Assembly: GCA_945885625.1 (NCBI GenBank)
Contig: CAMCYS010000001.1
Span: forward strand, 62,001-126,000
Direction: 5' to 3'
Length of the DNA stretch: 64,000 nucleotides
Origin: Bifidobacterium breve
Lineage (GTDB): Bacteria > Actinomycetota > Actinomycetes > Nanopelagicales > Nanopelagicaceae
Shown here: positions 1-9,171 of the stretch, piece by piece
Position numbering within the stretch: position 1 is the first letter of the stretch
Layout: the number at the start of each line of letters is the position of its first letter
The notes under the pieces: generated by a model
What the model was told of the DNA's origin: nothing
Database searches by the model: none
The model's input: the letters and a program-made list of their open reading frames with translations, nothing else
Translations under genes and position numbers: made by a program

Positions 1-159
1 ATTAGCAATGGCCGTTGATTCACCACCAGGTAGAACTAAGGCATCTACTGCGGCCAATTCACTTGGTCTGCGGACGGTGCTGGCAAGAACACCACACTCT
101 TCGAGCGCTAATAGGTGTTCGCGGAAATCGCCTTGTAGCGCTAGAACACCGACACGCAT
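1..159 (-). CDS. pdxT: Pyridoxal 5'-phosphate synthase glutaminase subunit PdxT (N-terminal 53 codons)
   Basis: This is the beginning of the glutaminase that releases ammonia from glutamine for the PdxS synthase in DXP-independent vitamin B6 synthesis. The visible residues begin [15 protein letters not shown] and include LPGGEST, both typical of PdxT; the catalytic cysteine and the His/Glu pair lie beyond the window edge. The ATG at 159 follows pdxS by 17 bp on the same strand, so the two are almost certainly cotranscribed. The gene is cut by the window, not visibly broken. Confidence 0.93.
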   Translation of the reverse strand, partial: MRVGVLALQGDFREHLLALEECGVLASTVRRPSELAAVDALVLPGGESTAIAN

Positions 160-176
160 TTTTACAGAACCTTAAA

Positions 177-1064
177 TTACCAACCGCGTTCAGCTAAGCG
201 ATGTGCAACTGGAAGATCGGCAACATTAATGCCAACCATTGCTTCACCTAAGCCACGCGAAACATCTGCCAATACTTTTGGATCATCATAGAAAGTTGTA
301 GCTTTAACGCAAGCTGCAGCACGTGAAGCTGGATCGCCTGATTTGAAAATTCCAGAACCGATGAATACGCCATCGGCACCCATCTGCATCATTAACGCAG
401 CATCGGCTGGGGTTGCAATTCCACCAGCAGTGAAAAGGACTACTGGCAACTTTCCCGTTTGTGCAACTTCCTTAACTAAGTCGTAAGGAGCCTGCATGTT
501 CTTAGCCGCTACGTAAAGCTCGTCTTCGCGAAGGGCCGACAGACGTCGAATGTCGCCACCAATCGAACGCATATGGGTCATAGCGTTTGAAACATCCCCC
601 GTACCAGCCTCGCCCTTAGAGCGAATCATGGCGGCGCCTTCATTAATGCGACGAAGTGCTTCGCCTAAGTTGGTAGCACCACAGACAAAAGGAATAGTGA
701 AATTCCATTTATCAATATGGTTTTCCATATCTGTCGGAGTTAGAACTTCAGATTCATCAATATAGTCAACGCCTAAGCTCTGCAGGATTTGCGCCTCAAC
801 AAAATGACCGATGCGCGCCTTTGCCATCACTGGAATTGATACAGCAGCCTTGATTTTTTCAATCATGTCAGGATCGGACATCCGAGCAACGCCACCTTGG
901 GCACGAATATCTGCAGGTACTCGCTCAAGTGCCATAACTGCAACAGCTCCTGCTGCTTCAGCAATCTTGGCTTGCTCGACATTGACGACGTCCATAATGA
1001 CGCCACCTTTTAGCATTTCTGCCATGCCGCGCTTTACTCGTGCTGTTCCTACATTCTGGCTCAT
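177..1064 (-). CDS. pdxS: Pyridoxal 5'-phosphate synthase, synthase subunit PdxS
   Basis: PdxS condenses ribose 5-phosphate (or ribulose 5-phosphate), glyceraldehyde 3-phosphate and PdxT-derived ammonia into PLP in the cytoplasm. The 295-residue product has the normal length and is strongly conserved. D25, K82 (in MAKARIGH) and K150 (in [10 protein letters not shown]) match the aspartate and two lysines that hold the covalent intermediates in the family, and the phosphate-binding GVFIGSGIF segment lies near the C-terminus. It heads a pdxS-pdxT pair. In mycobacteria the same pair lies just downstream of the pimA region, as it does here. Confidence 0.98.
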   Translation of the reverse strand: MSQNVGTARVKRGMAEMLKGGVIMDVVNVEQAKIAEAAGAVAVMALERVPADIRAQGGVARMSDPDMIEKIKAAVSIPVMAKARIGHFVEAQILQSLGVDYIDESEVLTPTDMENHIDKWNFTIPFVCGATNLGEALRRINEGAAMIRSKGEAGTGDVSNAMTHMRSIGGDIRRLSALREDELYVAAKNMQAPYDLVKEVAQTGKLPVVLFTAGGIATPADAALMMQMGADGVFIGSGIFKSGDPASRAAACVKATTFYDDPKVLADVSRGLGEAMVGINVADLPVAHRLAERGW

Positions 1065-1124
1065 GCCGATGCTCCTAGTTTTATTCTCTTGGCGAGTAGT
1101 TAGCTCGCGGTCAGGACTCTAACT

Positions 1125-2138
1125 CTACTTTGAATCAGGTGAAGTTGGCGCGGTGAGCGTAAAAATAGGCTCACGATCGGTCAGTGCCACCCAGATGGAA
1201 CCAGGCGCGAATCTAATCTCACTGCCATCTTCCCCAGTCCAAGTTGTTCCAGATTCGGCGCTAGCTCTATTCCAGTTGGCTTTGAAAGATTGCCCGTTGC
1301 GCAAAATGTAGCCAGTGCCAGTTCCAACAGTTTCTGACAACGGCGTATACCCACCATCAGAACTGCGAAAGATCGAATTTGAGATCTCTACATTTTGAAT
1401 CACAAAGGTCGTGGCACCAAGTTGTTTCCCGCTTGCCGCAAAATTAGGAACACCGCTGTTGCTCAATAGCCAGCGCTTTTCAGATTTTGACCAAGTTACT
1501 TCGTACTTTGAAGCTGGCCATTGAACGAGGGCCGAATCTACTTCGACGCCCCCTTTTGGTGATTTCCCAAAACTCCAACCTGCTGATTTGGAAAGTGCCA
1601 CTTCGCGCTGATCGTTCTTTACTTTCTCCAGTAGTAAGTCAGCTCGCAAGACCATGTCATACGGCCCTGGTCTTGCGTCATCACGAGTATAAATTGTTGG
1701 TGACTGACGTTGTGCGCCGTAGTCCCAGAGATTTGAATTAGCGATGACCGTCAGCATGGTTCGTTGCGCACCGCTGTAAGCAAAAATCACTTTGCCGTAC
1801 TGAGCCAAGATATCAATATCGGAAATTCGAGCGCTGCGAACTGGTCCGATATTCTGCGGAATAACGGAGGAGAAAATTGCGGCTAATCGAGTTAGGCCGC
1901 CTTCAACTTGTTCGATGTAAACCAAATCTGCATCGTCTACCCCAATCTGAGGCCGCGCTAAGCGAGTGTCGTCAATTTTTACCGCAAGTATCGGCCCATC
2001 AACCCCTTCGCGACCACTTATGGAGTTATAAGTTTTCGCTACTTTCGGCTTGGTCAATTCTTGGTTTTCCGCGCATCCTGAAAGTACGAGTGCAGAAACC
2101 ACCAAGGCTAGGGTGAGTTTAAATCGCATCGGCTTCAA
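1125..2138 (-). CDS. DUF3048 (YerB-like) domain lipoprotein
   Basis: A 337-residue predicted lipoprotein. The N-terminus has a basic start, a hydrophobic core and a lipobox (VLSGC), so it should be lipid-anchored on the outer face of the membrane. The remainder resembles the DUF3048/YerB family, with segments such as GPILAVKIDD, GPVRSAR and ARPGPYD; the family has no established biochemical role. The ATG at 2138 overlaps the upstream LemA-like gene by 20 bp; an in-frame ATG three codons later (2129) also gives a good signal peptide. It is probably the last gene of the pgsA-patA-pimA run. Confidence 0.82.
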   Translation of the reverse strand: MKPMRFKLTLALVVSALVLSGCAENQELTKPKVAKTYNSISGREGVDGPILAVKIDDTRLARPQIGVDDADLVYIEQVEGGLTRLAAIFSSVIPQNIGPVRSARISDIDILAQYGKVIFAYSGAQRTMLTVIANSNLWDYGAQRQSPTIYTRDDARPGPYDMVLRADLLLEKVKNDQREVALSKSAGWSFGKSPKGGVEVDSALVQWPASKYEVTWSKSEKRWLLSNSGVPNFAASGKQLGATTFVIQNVEISNSIFRSSDGGYTPLSETVGTGTGYILRNGQSFKANWNRASAESGTTWTGEDGSEIRFAPGSIWVALTDREPIFTLTAPTSPDSK

Positions 2139-2622
2139 ACTCGAAAGTAACTGGTAGCGGCGCTGTTCCGGCCAATCGAAAGAGTCTAAAGACCAACTTG
2201 TGACGAATCAATTGCGTACGAGTCACTGACTCAACATGAATCGATATCGCTACTCTAATCTTGTCAGTGAGTTGCTCTAATTCATATAACAAGGCCTGAT
2301 CTGATTTCGCCACAATACTTTCGCGCTCTGCAATCATCATGCCGAGTGCCCCTGATAACACGCTTTCGGAACTTGAGCGATCTTCCATATCGGCGCTTCG
2401 GGCTTGATAAGCGCTAGCCGTAAGAAGCAGTGAAGTAGCTGGATCTGTAATCGTGCTCCGGGCAATCTCGAGTGCAATTGCCGCGCGACGTTGTAGTAAT
2501 GAATCCAAGGTAGCCCAACTTGTTTCGACGCGATGATGCAAGCGATCTAATCGACTTGCCGAGAAGCTCAAATACCAAAAAAATAGAACTGCTATTCCGA
2601 CGTAGAGAATAATATTTTTCAT
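2119..2622 (-). CDS. Small LemA-like membrane-anchored protein in the PIM operon
   Basis: A 167-residue protein with one N-terminal transmembrane segment (about residues 4-21) followed by a helical, charge-rich soluble part. The segment RVETSWATLDSLLQRRAAI resembles the start of LemA-family proteins, where a similar helix follows the membrane anchor. No catalytic motif is visible. It begins 2 bp after pimA stops and overlaps the DUF3048 gene, so it belongs to that operon. In mycobacteria the gene after pimA encodes a membrane protein with a NUDIX domain; none is visible here. The function is unknown. Confidence 0.72.
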   Translation of the reverse strand: MKNIILYVGIAVLFFWYLSFSASRLDRLHHRVETSWATLDSLLQRRAAIALEIARSTITDPATSLLLTASAYQARSADMEDRSSSESVLSGALGMMIAERESIVAKSDQALLYELEQLTDKIRVAISIHVESVTRTQLIRHKLVFRLFRLAGTAPLPVTFEFEADAI

Positions 2623-2624
2623 CT

Positions 2625-3797
2625 TTAATCTCTACCCAACAATCTGGTCCAGGAACGATTCTCCGATGATAAGGATACCTTTTGCCCACTAACCATTGCT
2701 AGTTCGTATACTTCGAAGATCTCCTCACCAACTTGGCTCCAATCAAATCTCTGGGCATGAGTTGCACCAGCCGATGCTAATTCTTTTCGTTTCTCTTGAT
2801 CGCGCAGTAGATCAATCACGATTTTTGCAAGACTTTCCGAATTCTCAGACTCAAAGAGCGCGCCGAATTGACCATCGCCTAAGACATCAGCAAACGCTGG
2901 AATGTTGCTGGCAACTACCGTGGCTCCCCCGGCCATCGCTTCGGCAAGAATAATTCCAAATGATTCGCCACCAGTGTTTGGTGCGATGTAGAGCGAGATG
3001 CTTGCGAGGAAATCCGCTTTCTCTGCTTCGCTGATCTTGCCTAGAAATTCAATTCGATCTTGAAGTTGTGGGTCAACCTTTTCTAACACTTCATCGCTGT
3101 CACCAGGACCTGCAATCAGAACGCGGAGATCGGGGATAAAACGTGAAATGATCGGTAAAGCATCGAGCAAAACAGGTAAACCTTTGCGATCTTCTTCGAA
3201 TCTTCCTAGAAATCCAATGGTGTTTCCTTGCCACTTTGGCTGTGCGGACCCATCGCGATAGTTCTCGGCATAGATCCCGTTTGGAATAACTATGGCATCT
3301 GTTTCTAAGTGCGCAGTTAAAGTCAAGCGAGCTGACTCACTAACGGCGATGCGGGCAGATAGCTTTTCAATAACTGGTTCCAGAATGGGGCCAATTGCCA
3401 CAATGGCTCTCTGATACTTTGCCGCTGCGTGAAAAGTTCCGACCATCGCCCCGTCGCCAGCCCAACAGGCAAGCAGAGAGAGCGACGGAATCGCTGGTTC
3501 ATGTAAGTGCAGCAGATCAAAGTTCCCGTCATTAATCCAACTACGCACCCGACTATTTGCTACAACGCCGAATAAAATACGAGCCACTGCACCGTTGTAC
3601 GGAATAGAAACGGCGCGTCCAGCGCTAATTACGTAATCTGGCAGCTCATCGCTCTCGGTAGCTGGCGCCAACACCTCAACGTAGTGACCATTATTAATAA
3701 GAAACTCAGCTAAATCACGAATATGGTTTTGTACCCCGCCAGGAAAGTCCCAGCTATAGGGACAAACAATTCCAATTCTTAATTTACGATCAATCAT
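2625..3797 (-). CDS. pimA: Phosphatidylinositol alpha-mannosyltransferase (PimA-type, GT4)
   Basis: PimA transfers mannose from GDP-mannose to the inositol ring of phosphatidylinositol, the first step of phosphatidylinositol-mannoside (PIM) synthesis on the inner leaflet. The 390-residue protein has the GT-B layout. An N-terminal acceptor domain begins with the glycine loop PGGVQNH. A C-terminal nucleotide-sugar domain contains IGFLGRFEEDRKG and the E-x7-E region GGESFGIILAEAMAGG. Its ATG overlaps the stop of the acyltransferase gene by 4 bp (ATGA), indicating translational coupling. The pgsA-acyltransferase-pimA order is the usual actinobacterial one and supports this specificity over other GT4 enzymes. 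Confidence 0.93.
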   Translation of the reverse strand: MIDRKLRIGIVCPYSWDFPGGVQNHIRDLAEFLINNGHYVEVLAPATESDELPDYVISAGRAVSIPYNGAVARILFGVVANSRVRSWINDGNFDLLHLHEPAIPSLSLLACWAGDGAMVGTFHAAAKYQRAIVAIGPILEPVIEKLSARIAVSESARLTLTAHLETDAIVIPNGIYAENYRDGSAQPKWQGNTIGFLGRFEEDRKGLPVLLDALPIISRFIPDLRVLIAGPGDSDEVLEKVDPQLQDRIEFLGKISEAEKADFLASISLYIAPNTGGESFGIILAEAMAGGATVVASNIPAFADVLGDGQFGALFESENSESLAKIVIDLLRDQEKRKELASAGATHAQRFDWSQVGEEIFEVYELAMVSGQKVSLSSENRSWTRLLGRD

Positions 3798-4681
3798 GAA
3801 CGCTCCACAAAATCACCATCAACCCAAATTCGTTGCAACATGTGCCAATCTTGCGGATGTTCTGAGATGCCAGCGGCAAAATTATCCGCACATAGTTGAA
3901 CCGTCCTAGCAACTTGCTCACTTTCAGTCTCACCCGACGCAATTATCACTTTTCGAAAATCAATATGAATCCCAGTTTTGGTATATGAAACGTATGCGGA
4001 GATTAAATCCGCTCCAGTTCGAATTGCTAATAGGGCTGGACCAGCTGGCATTCGGGCCGTACCGTCGAAGAATTTGACATCGATTCCGCTGCGCGAGAGA
4101 TCGCGATCGGCAATCAAGGCAACTAATTTTCCTTCCCGTAATCTGCTGGCCAACGTTCCCATAACGCGACCATCTAGAGGCAACGCTTCCATACCTATTG
4201 CTTGTCGATACTCGAGAAATTTCTGGAACAACTTCTCAGGTTTCAAGCGCTCAACTACCGTAACCAGCGGAATACCTAGGCTGCAGAAGTACGAGCCCGC
4301 ATGGTCCCAATTACCCGCATGGGGTAAGGCAACTACTACACCACGCTTATTGCGCACTGGTTCAAGAAGTAGCTCGGGATCATTGACTGTAACTGTTGAC
4401 TGAATCCGATTGGTACTCCAATCCGCTGATCTAAAGGTGTCACACCAATAACGCAAATAGGAGCGCATTCCGGCCTTGGCCAAACTTTGTAGTTCGCTCG
4501 CGGTGAGTTCAGGCTTGACTCTTTTCAAATTATTTTCTAACCGTTGAAAGCTTTTTCCATTCTTCGCGGTGGCTCGATCGGCGATAATTTCGAAGAGTCG
4601 GTAGGCCCGTTTTTCTGGTAACCAGCGAACAATGCGCCAGCCAGCAAAGTAAGCCGTGGCTGTGAAATCCTCAACTTTCAT
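3794..4681 (-). CDS. patA: Phosphatidylinositol mannoside acyltransferase (LpxL/HtrB-like)
   Basis: The 295-residue enzyme is expected to acylate the mannose of PIM1/PIM2 at the membrane. It belongs to the bacterial lipid A acyltransferase fold: H121-x4-D126 (LPHAGNWD) is the catalytic motif, followed by ALIADRDLSRSG and a late RIWVDGDF segment. I chose the ATG at 4681 because it overlaps the pgsA stop by one base (TAATG). An upstream in-frame start at 4753 would run 72 bp into pgsA and add residues unlike the family. It lies between pgsA and pimA, as in mycobacteria. Confidence 0.9.
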   Translation of the reverse strand: MKVEDFTATAYFAGWRIVRWLPEKRAYRLFEIIADRATAKNGKSFQRLENNLKRVKPELTASELQSLAKAGMRSYLRYWCDTFRSADWSTNRIQSTVTVNDPELLLEPVRNKRGVVVALPHAGNWDHAGSYFCSLGIPLVTVVERLKPEKLFQKFLEYRQAIGMEALPLDGRVMGTLASRLREGKLVALIADRDLSRSGIDVKFFDGTARMPAGPALLAIRTGADLISAYVSYTKTGIHIDFRKVIIASGETESEQVARTVQLCADNFAAGISEHPQDWHMLQRIWVDGDFVERS

Positions 4682-5277
4682 TACTTGGTTGCTTTCCAAA
4701 CGATTCGCAAACGTTGTAGAACAGTAAAGACACTTGCCAACGCTAAAGCCCAAACACCAACCGTTAAAATGTAATCAACACCCAAACCAGTAAAGCCAAT
4801 TGCGGTTAGTAAAATTACTAGGCGTTCAGTTCTTTCGGCAAAGCCACCTTTGCATTCAATCTGCAAACTTTCGGCCTTTGCTCGAATATAGGAAACCAAA
4901 AATCCCGAAACCATTGAAACGAATAGAACATATGAGAGCGGATCAGCAATTTTTGCCAAATAGATAAGTAACCCCATGGCGATAGCCGAATCAGTAACCC
5001 GATCAATCGTAGAATCAAGGAAACCGCCCCACTTACTCGGACCTTTAGCGGATAACCGAGCCATCGTGCCATCGAAGAGATCACTTAGGGCGAATGCGCA
5101 GATCGCAACTGTGCCGCCAAACAAATGTCCATTGGGATAGGCAATCAACGCTGTTGCGATAACGCCTATGGCACCTAGAGTTGTTACCGCATTCGGAGTC
5201 AATCCGATGCGCAGCATGCCTCGCGCAGTTGGTGAGATTATGCGCACCACCGCGGGCTTAAAAATTTCACTAATCAT
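4681..5277 (-). CDS. pgsA: CDP-alcohol phosphatidyltransferase (phosphatidylinositol phosphate synthase type)
   Basis: This 198-residue membrane enzyme joins a CDP-diacylglycerol to an alcohol acceptor. From its neighbours the likely acceptor is inositol 3-phosphate, giving phosphatidylinositol phosphate for PimA. The complete CAPT motif is present: D66, D69-G70, A73-R74, G84, D88 and D92. About six hydrophobic helices surround it. Ino1 at 61461-62558 would make the inositol phosphate substrate. A role in phosphatidylglycerol phosphate synthesis cannot be excluded from sequence alone, but the operon argues for the inositol lipid. Confidence 0.92.
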   Translation of the reverse strand: MISEIFKPAVVRIISPTARGMLRIGLTPNAVTTLGAIGVIATALIAYPNGHLFGGTVAICAFALSDLFDGTMARLSAKGPSKWGGFLDSTIDRVTDSAIAMGLLIYLAKIADPLSYVLFVSMVSGFLVSYIRAKAESLQIECKGGFAERTERLVILLTAIGFTGLGVDYILTVGVWALALASVFTVLQRLRIVWKATK

Positions 5278-5301
5278 CGTGGCCCATCGTAGGCTGTAGA
5301 G

Positions 5302-5874
5302 ATGAGTTCATCTAACTTACGCGTCCATATATATGGTCACGAGAGCGCCTTTTTAAGTGAAGTGGCCGCTGAGTTCGGAGGAAGTGTTAGCACTCAGGCT
5401 GTGGTCGAATCAGATTTGGCGATCTTTGCGGTCAACCCAAATACCGGCATTTCGCCAGAATCCATAGCGATCTGGGAATCCCTTGATGATTACCTGATGC
5501 CTCGGCTAATCGTAGTTACTGGTCTAACTGGAAATGATGGCGACTTCGATGATGCCGTGATGTTGGCAAACCGGGTTTTCGAACAGTGCGTGACTCCATT
5601 TTTAGTTCTACATGATGATGCCGGAACGCCATGTGCGCTAATTTCATTAACTGATTTAAAAATCACAAACTATCAAGATGGCTCATCGATTGAGATTGAT
5701 AGCGCGGACGAGCATAAAACTTTAGTGAGCGAATTTCGAGATGAGTATTTGATCGCAATCGATCAGATGGGCCCTGATGCTTTTGCAGCCGGACTGTTGT
5801 TCCCAGCCATCCCACTTGACTTCAGAACCGGAATGGGAATTAAAGAAATTAAGGAATATTTAAAGCAGCTTTAA
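5302..5874 (+). CDS. Degenerate EF-G-like GTPase-domain protein without nucleotide-binding motifs
   Basis: A 190-residue protein whose middle and end resemble part of the G and G' domains of EF-G or EF-G-like factors: SDLAIFAVNPNTG, IWESL, MPRLIVVTGL, FDDAVMLANRVF, TPFLVL, GLLFPAIPLD and GMGIKEIKEYL follow the family order. The P-loop, both switch regions and the NKxD guanine motif are missing; where NKxD should be there is TGLTG. It therefore should not bind GTP in the usual way. It is intact, with no stop codon. It faces away from pgsA (24 bp) and abuts the HIT gene tail to tail. Homology is by eye and the function is unknown. Confidence 0.65.
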   Translation: MSSSNLRVHIYGHESAFLSEVAAEFGGSVSTQAVVESDLAIFAVNPNTGISPESIAIWESLDDYLMPRLIVVTGLTGNDGDFDDAVMLANRVFEQCVTPFLVLHDDAGTPCALISLTDLKITNYQDGSSIEIDSADEHKTLVSEFRDEYLIAIDQMGPDAFAAGLLFPAIPLDFRTGMGIKEIKEYLKQL

Positions 5875-6402
5875 TTACCACGCAGCGGCAATGAGATCAC
5901 GGGACTGACTTAACAATTGAGGCAACACTTTGGTTTGGCCAATGATTGGCATGAAATTCGCATCCCCCGACCACCGCGGCACAATATGTTGATGAATATG
6001 CGCTGCGACGCCAGCACCTGAAATAGCTCCTTGATTCATCCCCAAGTTAAATCCCGTTGGCGCACTAACTTTGCGCAACGTAGTCATGGCGTGGGCGGAC
6101 AGTTCTGTGATTTCATTTCGTTCTGAATCTGTTAAATCTGTTAAATCTGCGACATGCCGATAAGCACATACCAATAAGTGGCCGGCGTTATATGGATAAA
6201 GATTCATGACCACATAGGCCGCTTTACCGCGCGCAACGACTAAACCTGCCTGATCACTTAGCGTTGGGATTCGACAGAACGGACACTCAATCTCATTACC
6301 TGGAAGTGGCCGATTATCACCGGTTAAATACTCCATTCGGTGCGGTGCCCATAACCGTTGCCATGCATCAGGAATTCCGGCTCCCCCAACTAGATCAGAC
6401 AT
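5875..6402 (-). CDS. HIT family hydrolase/phosphorylase (Ap4A-type)
   Basis: A 175-residue histidine-triad protein expected to cleave or phosphorolyse dinucleoside polyphosphates or nucleotide adducts. The triad H135-x-H137-x-H139 (AAHIHQHIVPRW) is intact, and C40-x2-C43 could form half of a zinc site seen in several HIT enzymes. It lies 2 bp after thrS. The thrS-HIT-pgsA order matches the mycobacterial locus whose HIT protein is an Ap4A phosphorylase, so that activity is likely but inferred. A removal role for ThrRS side products such as Ap4A would fit the pairing. Confidence 0.92.
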   Translation of the reverse strand: MSDLVGGAGIPDAWQRLWAPHRMEYLTGDNRPLPGNEIECPFCRIPTLSDQAGLVVARGKAAYVVMNLYPYNAGHLLVCAYRHVADLTDLTDSERNEITELSAHAMTTLRKVSAPTGFNLGMNQGAISGAGVAAHIHQHIVPRWSGDANFMPIIGQTKVLPQLLSQSRDLIAAAW

Positions 6403-6404
6403 GT

Positions 6405-8393
6405 CTAGACCTGAGTGCGTTCGGCCACGATTTTCTTAATTTCAGAGATCGCATCTGCTACTGGAATTCCGTTCTTCTGCTCGCCGTTGCGATAGCGGAA
6501 CGATACTGCGCCAGCGTTTTGATCTTCTTCGCCCGCGATAACCATAACTGGAATTTTCGCCATCTGCGCATTACGAACTTTCTTCTGCATACGATCATCG
6601 GATGCATCTAGTTCAACGCGCAGACCGGCTTTGCGCATTTGGCTGATCACCTCAGAAAGGTAAGGAGTAAATGCTTCAGCAACCGGAATTCCGATAGCTT
6701 GTACTGGCGCTAACCAGGGCGGGAATGCGCCTGCGTAATGTTCGGTGAGAACTCCGAAGAATCGTTCAATCGAACCAAACAAAGCGCGGTGAATCATTAC
6801 TGGGCGAGATCGAGATCCATCACTGTTGGCATATTCCAACTCGAATCGCTGTGGCAGTTGGAAATCCACTTGAATAGTCGACATCTGCCAAGTACGACCA
6901 ATCGCATCTTTTGCTTGCACTGAAATCTTTGGCCCGTAGAACGCAGCTCCACCTTCATCAAGTACAAGTTCGAGACCCTGCAGAGTTGCGGCCTGTCGAA
7001 GTGCTTCGGTTGCTGCGACCCATTCGGCATCCTCGCCAACAGATTTTTCCGGATTGCGAGTTGATAGCTCGAGGTAGAAATCATTTAAGCCATAGTCACG
7101 CAATAAGTTAAGTACGAATGTTAAAAGTGAATCTAGTTCAGCAGGCATCTGCTCTGGGGTGCAATAAATATGTGCATCATCTTGCGTGAAGCCGCGTGCT
7201 CGGGTAATTCCGTGCAGAACACCAGATTTCTCGTAACGGTAAACAGTTCCAAATTCAAATAAACGTAGCGGCAATTCACGATAGGAACGCTGGCGAGACT
7301 TGTAAATCAGATTATGGAACGGACAGTTCATTGGCTTCATGTAGTACTTCTGCCCTGGCCGCTTAATGGTGCCGTCAGCATGGAGTTCTTCATCCATGAT
7401 CATCGGTGGATACATGCCATCGGCATACCAATCAAGGTGACCAGATGTTTCAAAGAGCGCTGATTTAGTTATGTGCGGTGAATATACAAACTCATAACCC
7501 TCATCTTCATGGCGAATTCGCGAATAATCTTCCATCGCTCGCCGAATAATTCCGCCTTTAGGATGAAAGACTGCTAACCCAGAACCGATTTCCTCCGGGA
7601 AACTAAAAAGATCTAGCTCAGCACCTAAACGGCGATGATCACGTTTTTCGGCTTCCAGTAACAGTTCCAGGTAAGCGTTTAAGGCATCAACACTTGGCCA
7701 AGCGGTGCCATAAATACGTTGCAACATCGGATTCTTTTCCGAACCCCGCCAATAGGCACCCGCACTTCGCATTAACTTAAAGGCTGGAATATGTTTCGTG
7801 GACGGCAGATGCGGACCACGGCAAAGATCAGACCAGATTGGCTGCCCATCTCGACCCAAATTATCGTAGATAGTTAACTCGGCACCGCCAACCTCAACTG
7901 AACTCTCATCACTTGAGCCACCTTTTATGCCAATTAATTCGCACTTGTATGGCTCTTTGGCCAACTCAATTAACGCTTCGGATTCATTCGTGACGCGACG
8001 TTTGAATCGCTGACCGTCTTTCACGATCTTGCGCATTGCGCTCTCAATCTTTTCTAGCGACTCTGGAGTAAATGGATCTTGCGGATCGAAGTCATAGTAA
8101 AAACCATCGGTAATCGGTGGGCCGATACCTAACTTCGCTTCGGGATAAATTTGTTGAACAGCTTGGGCCATTACGTGAGCCGTTGAGTGACGAAGAACTT
8201 TTAGACCATCCTCTGAATCAATGGTGACAGATTCAATGGCATCACCATCTGCCAGGTCGGTCCAGAGATCACGTAGTTCACCATTAATACGACAGACCAC
8301 AACCTCTTTGCGATCGGCGAAAATTTGGGTTGGTCGCTGATCGGCTGCAATCACAGTTGCCACGCCATCTACAGTGACTCTAAGTTCAGACAT
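6405..8393 (-). CDS. thrS: Threonyl-tRNA synthetase
   Basis: This 662-residue class II enzyme charges tRNA-Thr with threonine. The domain order is an N-terminal TGS domain (about 1-60), a second additional (editing) domain with H69-x3-H73 (LRHSTAHV), the catalytic core with motif 2 around [14 protein letters not shown], zinc-ligand segment MNCPFHN and motif 3 [10 protein letters not shown], and a C-terminal anticodon-binding domain. The length is normal. It begins 4 bp after pabC, so the pabB-pabC-thrS-HIT genes read as one transcript. No T-box leader can fit in that spacing. Confidence 0.98.
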   Translation of the reverse strand: MSELRVTVDGVATVIAADQRPTQIFADRKEVVVCRINGELRDLWTDLADGDAIESVTIDSEDGLKVLRHSTAHVMAQAVQQIYPEAKLGIGPPITDGFYYDFDPQDPFTPESLEKIESAMRKIVKDGQRFKRRVTNESEALIELAKEPYKCELIGIKGGSSDESSVEVGGAELTIYDNLGRDGQPIWSDLCRGPHLPSTKHIPAFKLMRSAGAYWRGSEKNPMLQRIYGTAWPSVDALNAYLELLLEAEKRDHRRLGAELDLFSFPEEIGSGLAVFHPKGGIIRRAMEDYSRIRHEDEGYEFVYSPHITKSALFETSGHLDWYADGMYPPMIMDEELHADGTIKRPGQKYYMKPMNCPFHNLIYKSRQRSYRELPLRLFEFGTVYRYEKSGVLHGITRARGFTQDDAHIYCTPEQMPAELDSLLTFVLNLLRDYGLNDFYLELSTRNPEKSVGEDAEWVAATEALRQAATLQGLELVLDEGGAAFYGPKISVQAKDAIGRTWQMSTIQVDFQLPQRFELEYANSDGSRSRPVMIHRALFGSIERFFGVLTEHYAGAFPPWLAPVQAIGIPVAEAFTPYLSEVISQMRKAGLRVELDASDDRMQKKVRNAQMAKIPVMVIAGEEDQNAGAVSFRYRNGEQKNGIPVADAISEIKKIVAERTQV

Positions 8394-8397
8394 GACG

Positions 8398-9171
8398 CTA
8401 GCCTACCGAAGTCGCCAACGCAGTTGCCGCAAATAGAGACCGCATTTGCTCACTCTCTGGCGAAATCTGCAGATTCCGGCCATCGATTTGAGCTATTGGC
8501 TGCGCGATTTTCAGGCTAGAAACTATGAATCCACTATCTGTAATTGACACTTGACCAGCATGAATCTGTCGAACTAAAACTCCAGCTTTTTCAATTAGTA
8601 ATGCGCGCATGATGCCGGGCAAAACCCCATCACTAAGTGGTGGCGTAACCCATTGGTTATCTACTTTTAATACCAAGTTCGCAATCGCTGTCTCGGTCAC
8701 CAGACCATGTTTATTAATCAGCAAAAAATCATCGAAGCCTAAACTTTGTGCCTGCGCTAGCAACTTTAAATTCTCGGTGTAGGGATAGCGCTTCTCAACT
8801 ACTCCCATCCCAACGTGCTCATGATGGCGAACTGACAACATAGCTGGCTTGGTTATTTCTAAATATTCCTGATGTGTAGCGCACAAACCACCGTTGTCAC
8901 CGAAGAGGATTCGCAGTCGGCCAATGGCAAACGGATTTGCGGCGATTACTTCGGTAACTGCGCGCCTAATTAATTCTTCATTCGGAAACGGCAAATCATT
9001 GCGTCGAGCCGTATTCAACGCTCGTCTCATATGCCGCGATAGCGCCCAAGGAAAACCAGCTACAGTTTTTATAGTTTCAAAGCTACCAACGCCATTTGGC
9101 CAACCAGCTAAATCGAGCCCAGCCTCTTCATAATTCAATAACTTAGAATCAAGCCAAGCTATCTGACTCAT
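8398..9171 (-). CDS. pabC: Aminodeoxychorismate lyase (class IV PLP aminotransferase fold)
   Basis: A 257-residue fold-type IV PLP enzyme, most likely converting 4-amino-4-deoxychorismate to p-aminobenzoate for folate. The PLP lysine fits in [12 protein letters not shown], and VTETAIANL with the following [10 protein letters not shown] are standard family segments. Its ATG overlaps the pabB stop by 4 bp (ATGA), which is the main reason to prefer PabC over a branched-chain or D-amino-acid aminotransferase, since these are hard to separate by sequence. Confidence 0.87.
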   Translation of the reverse strand: MSQIAWLDSKLLNYEEAGLDLAGWPNGVGSFETIKTVAGFPWALSRHMRRALNTARRNDLPFPNEELIRRAVTEVIAANPFAIGRLRILFGDNGGLCATHQEYLEITKPAMLSVRHHEHVGMGVVEKRYPYTENLKLLAQAQSLGFDDFLLINKHGLVTETAIANLVLKVDNQWVTPPLSDGVLPGIMRALLIEKAGVLVRQIHAGQVSITDSGFIVSSLKIAQPIAQIDGRNLQISPESEQMRSLFAATALATSVG

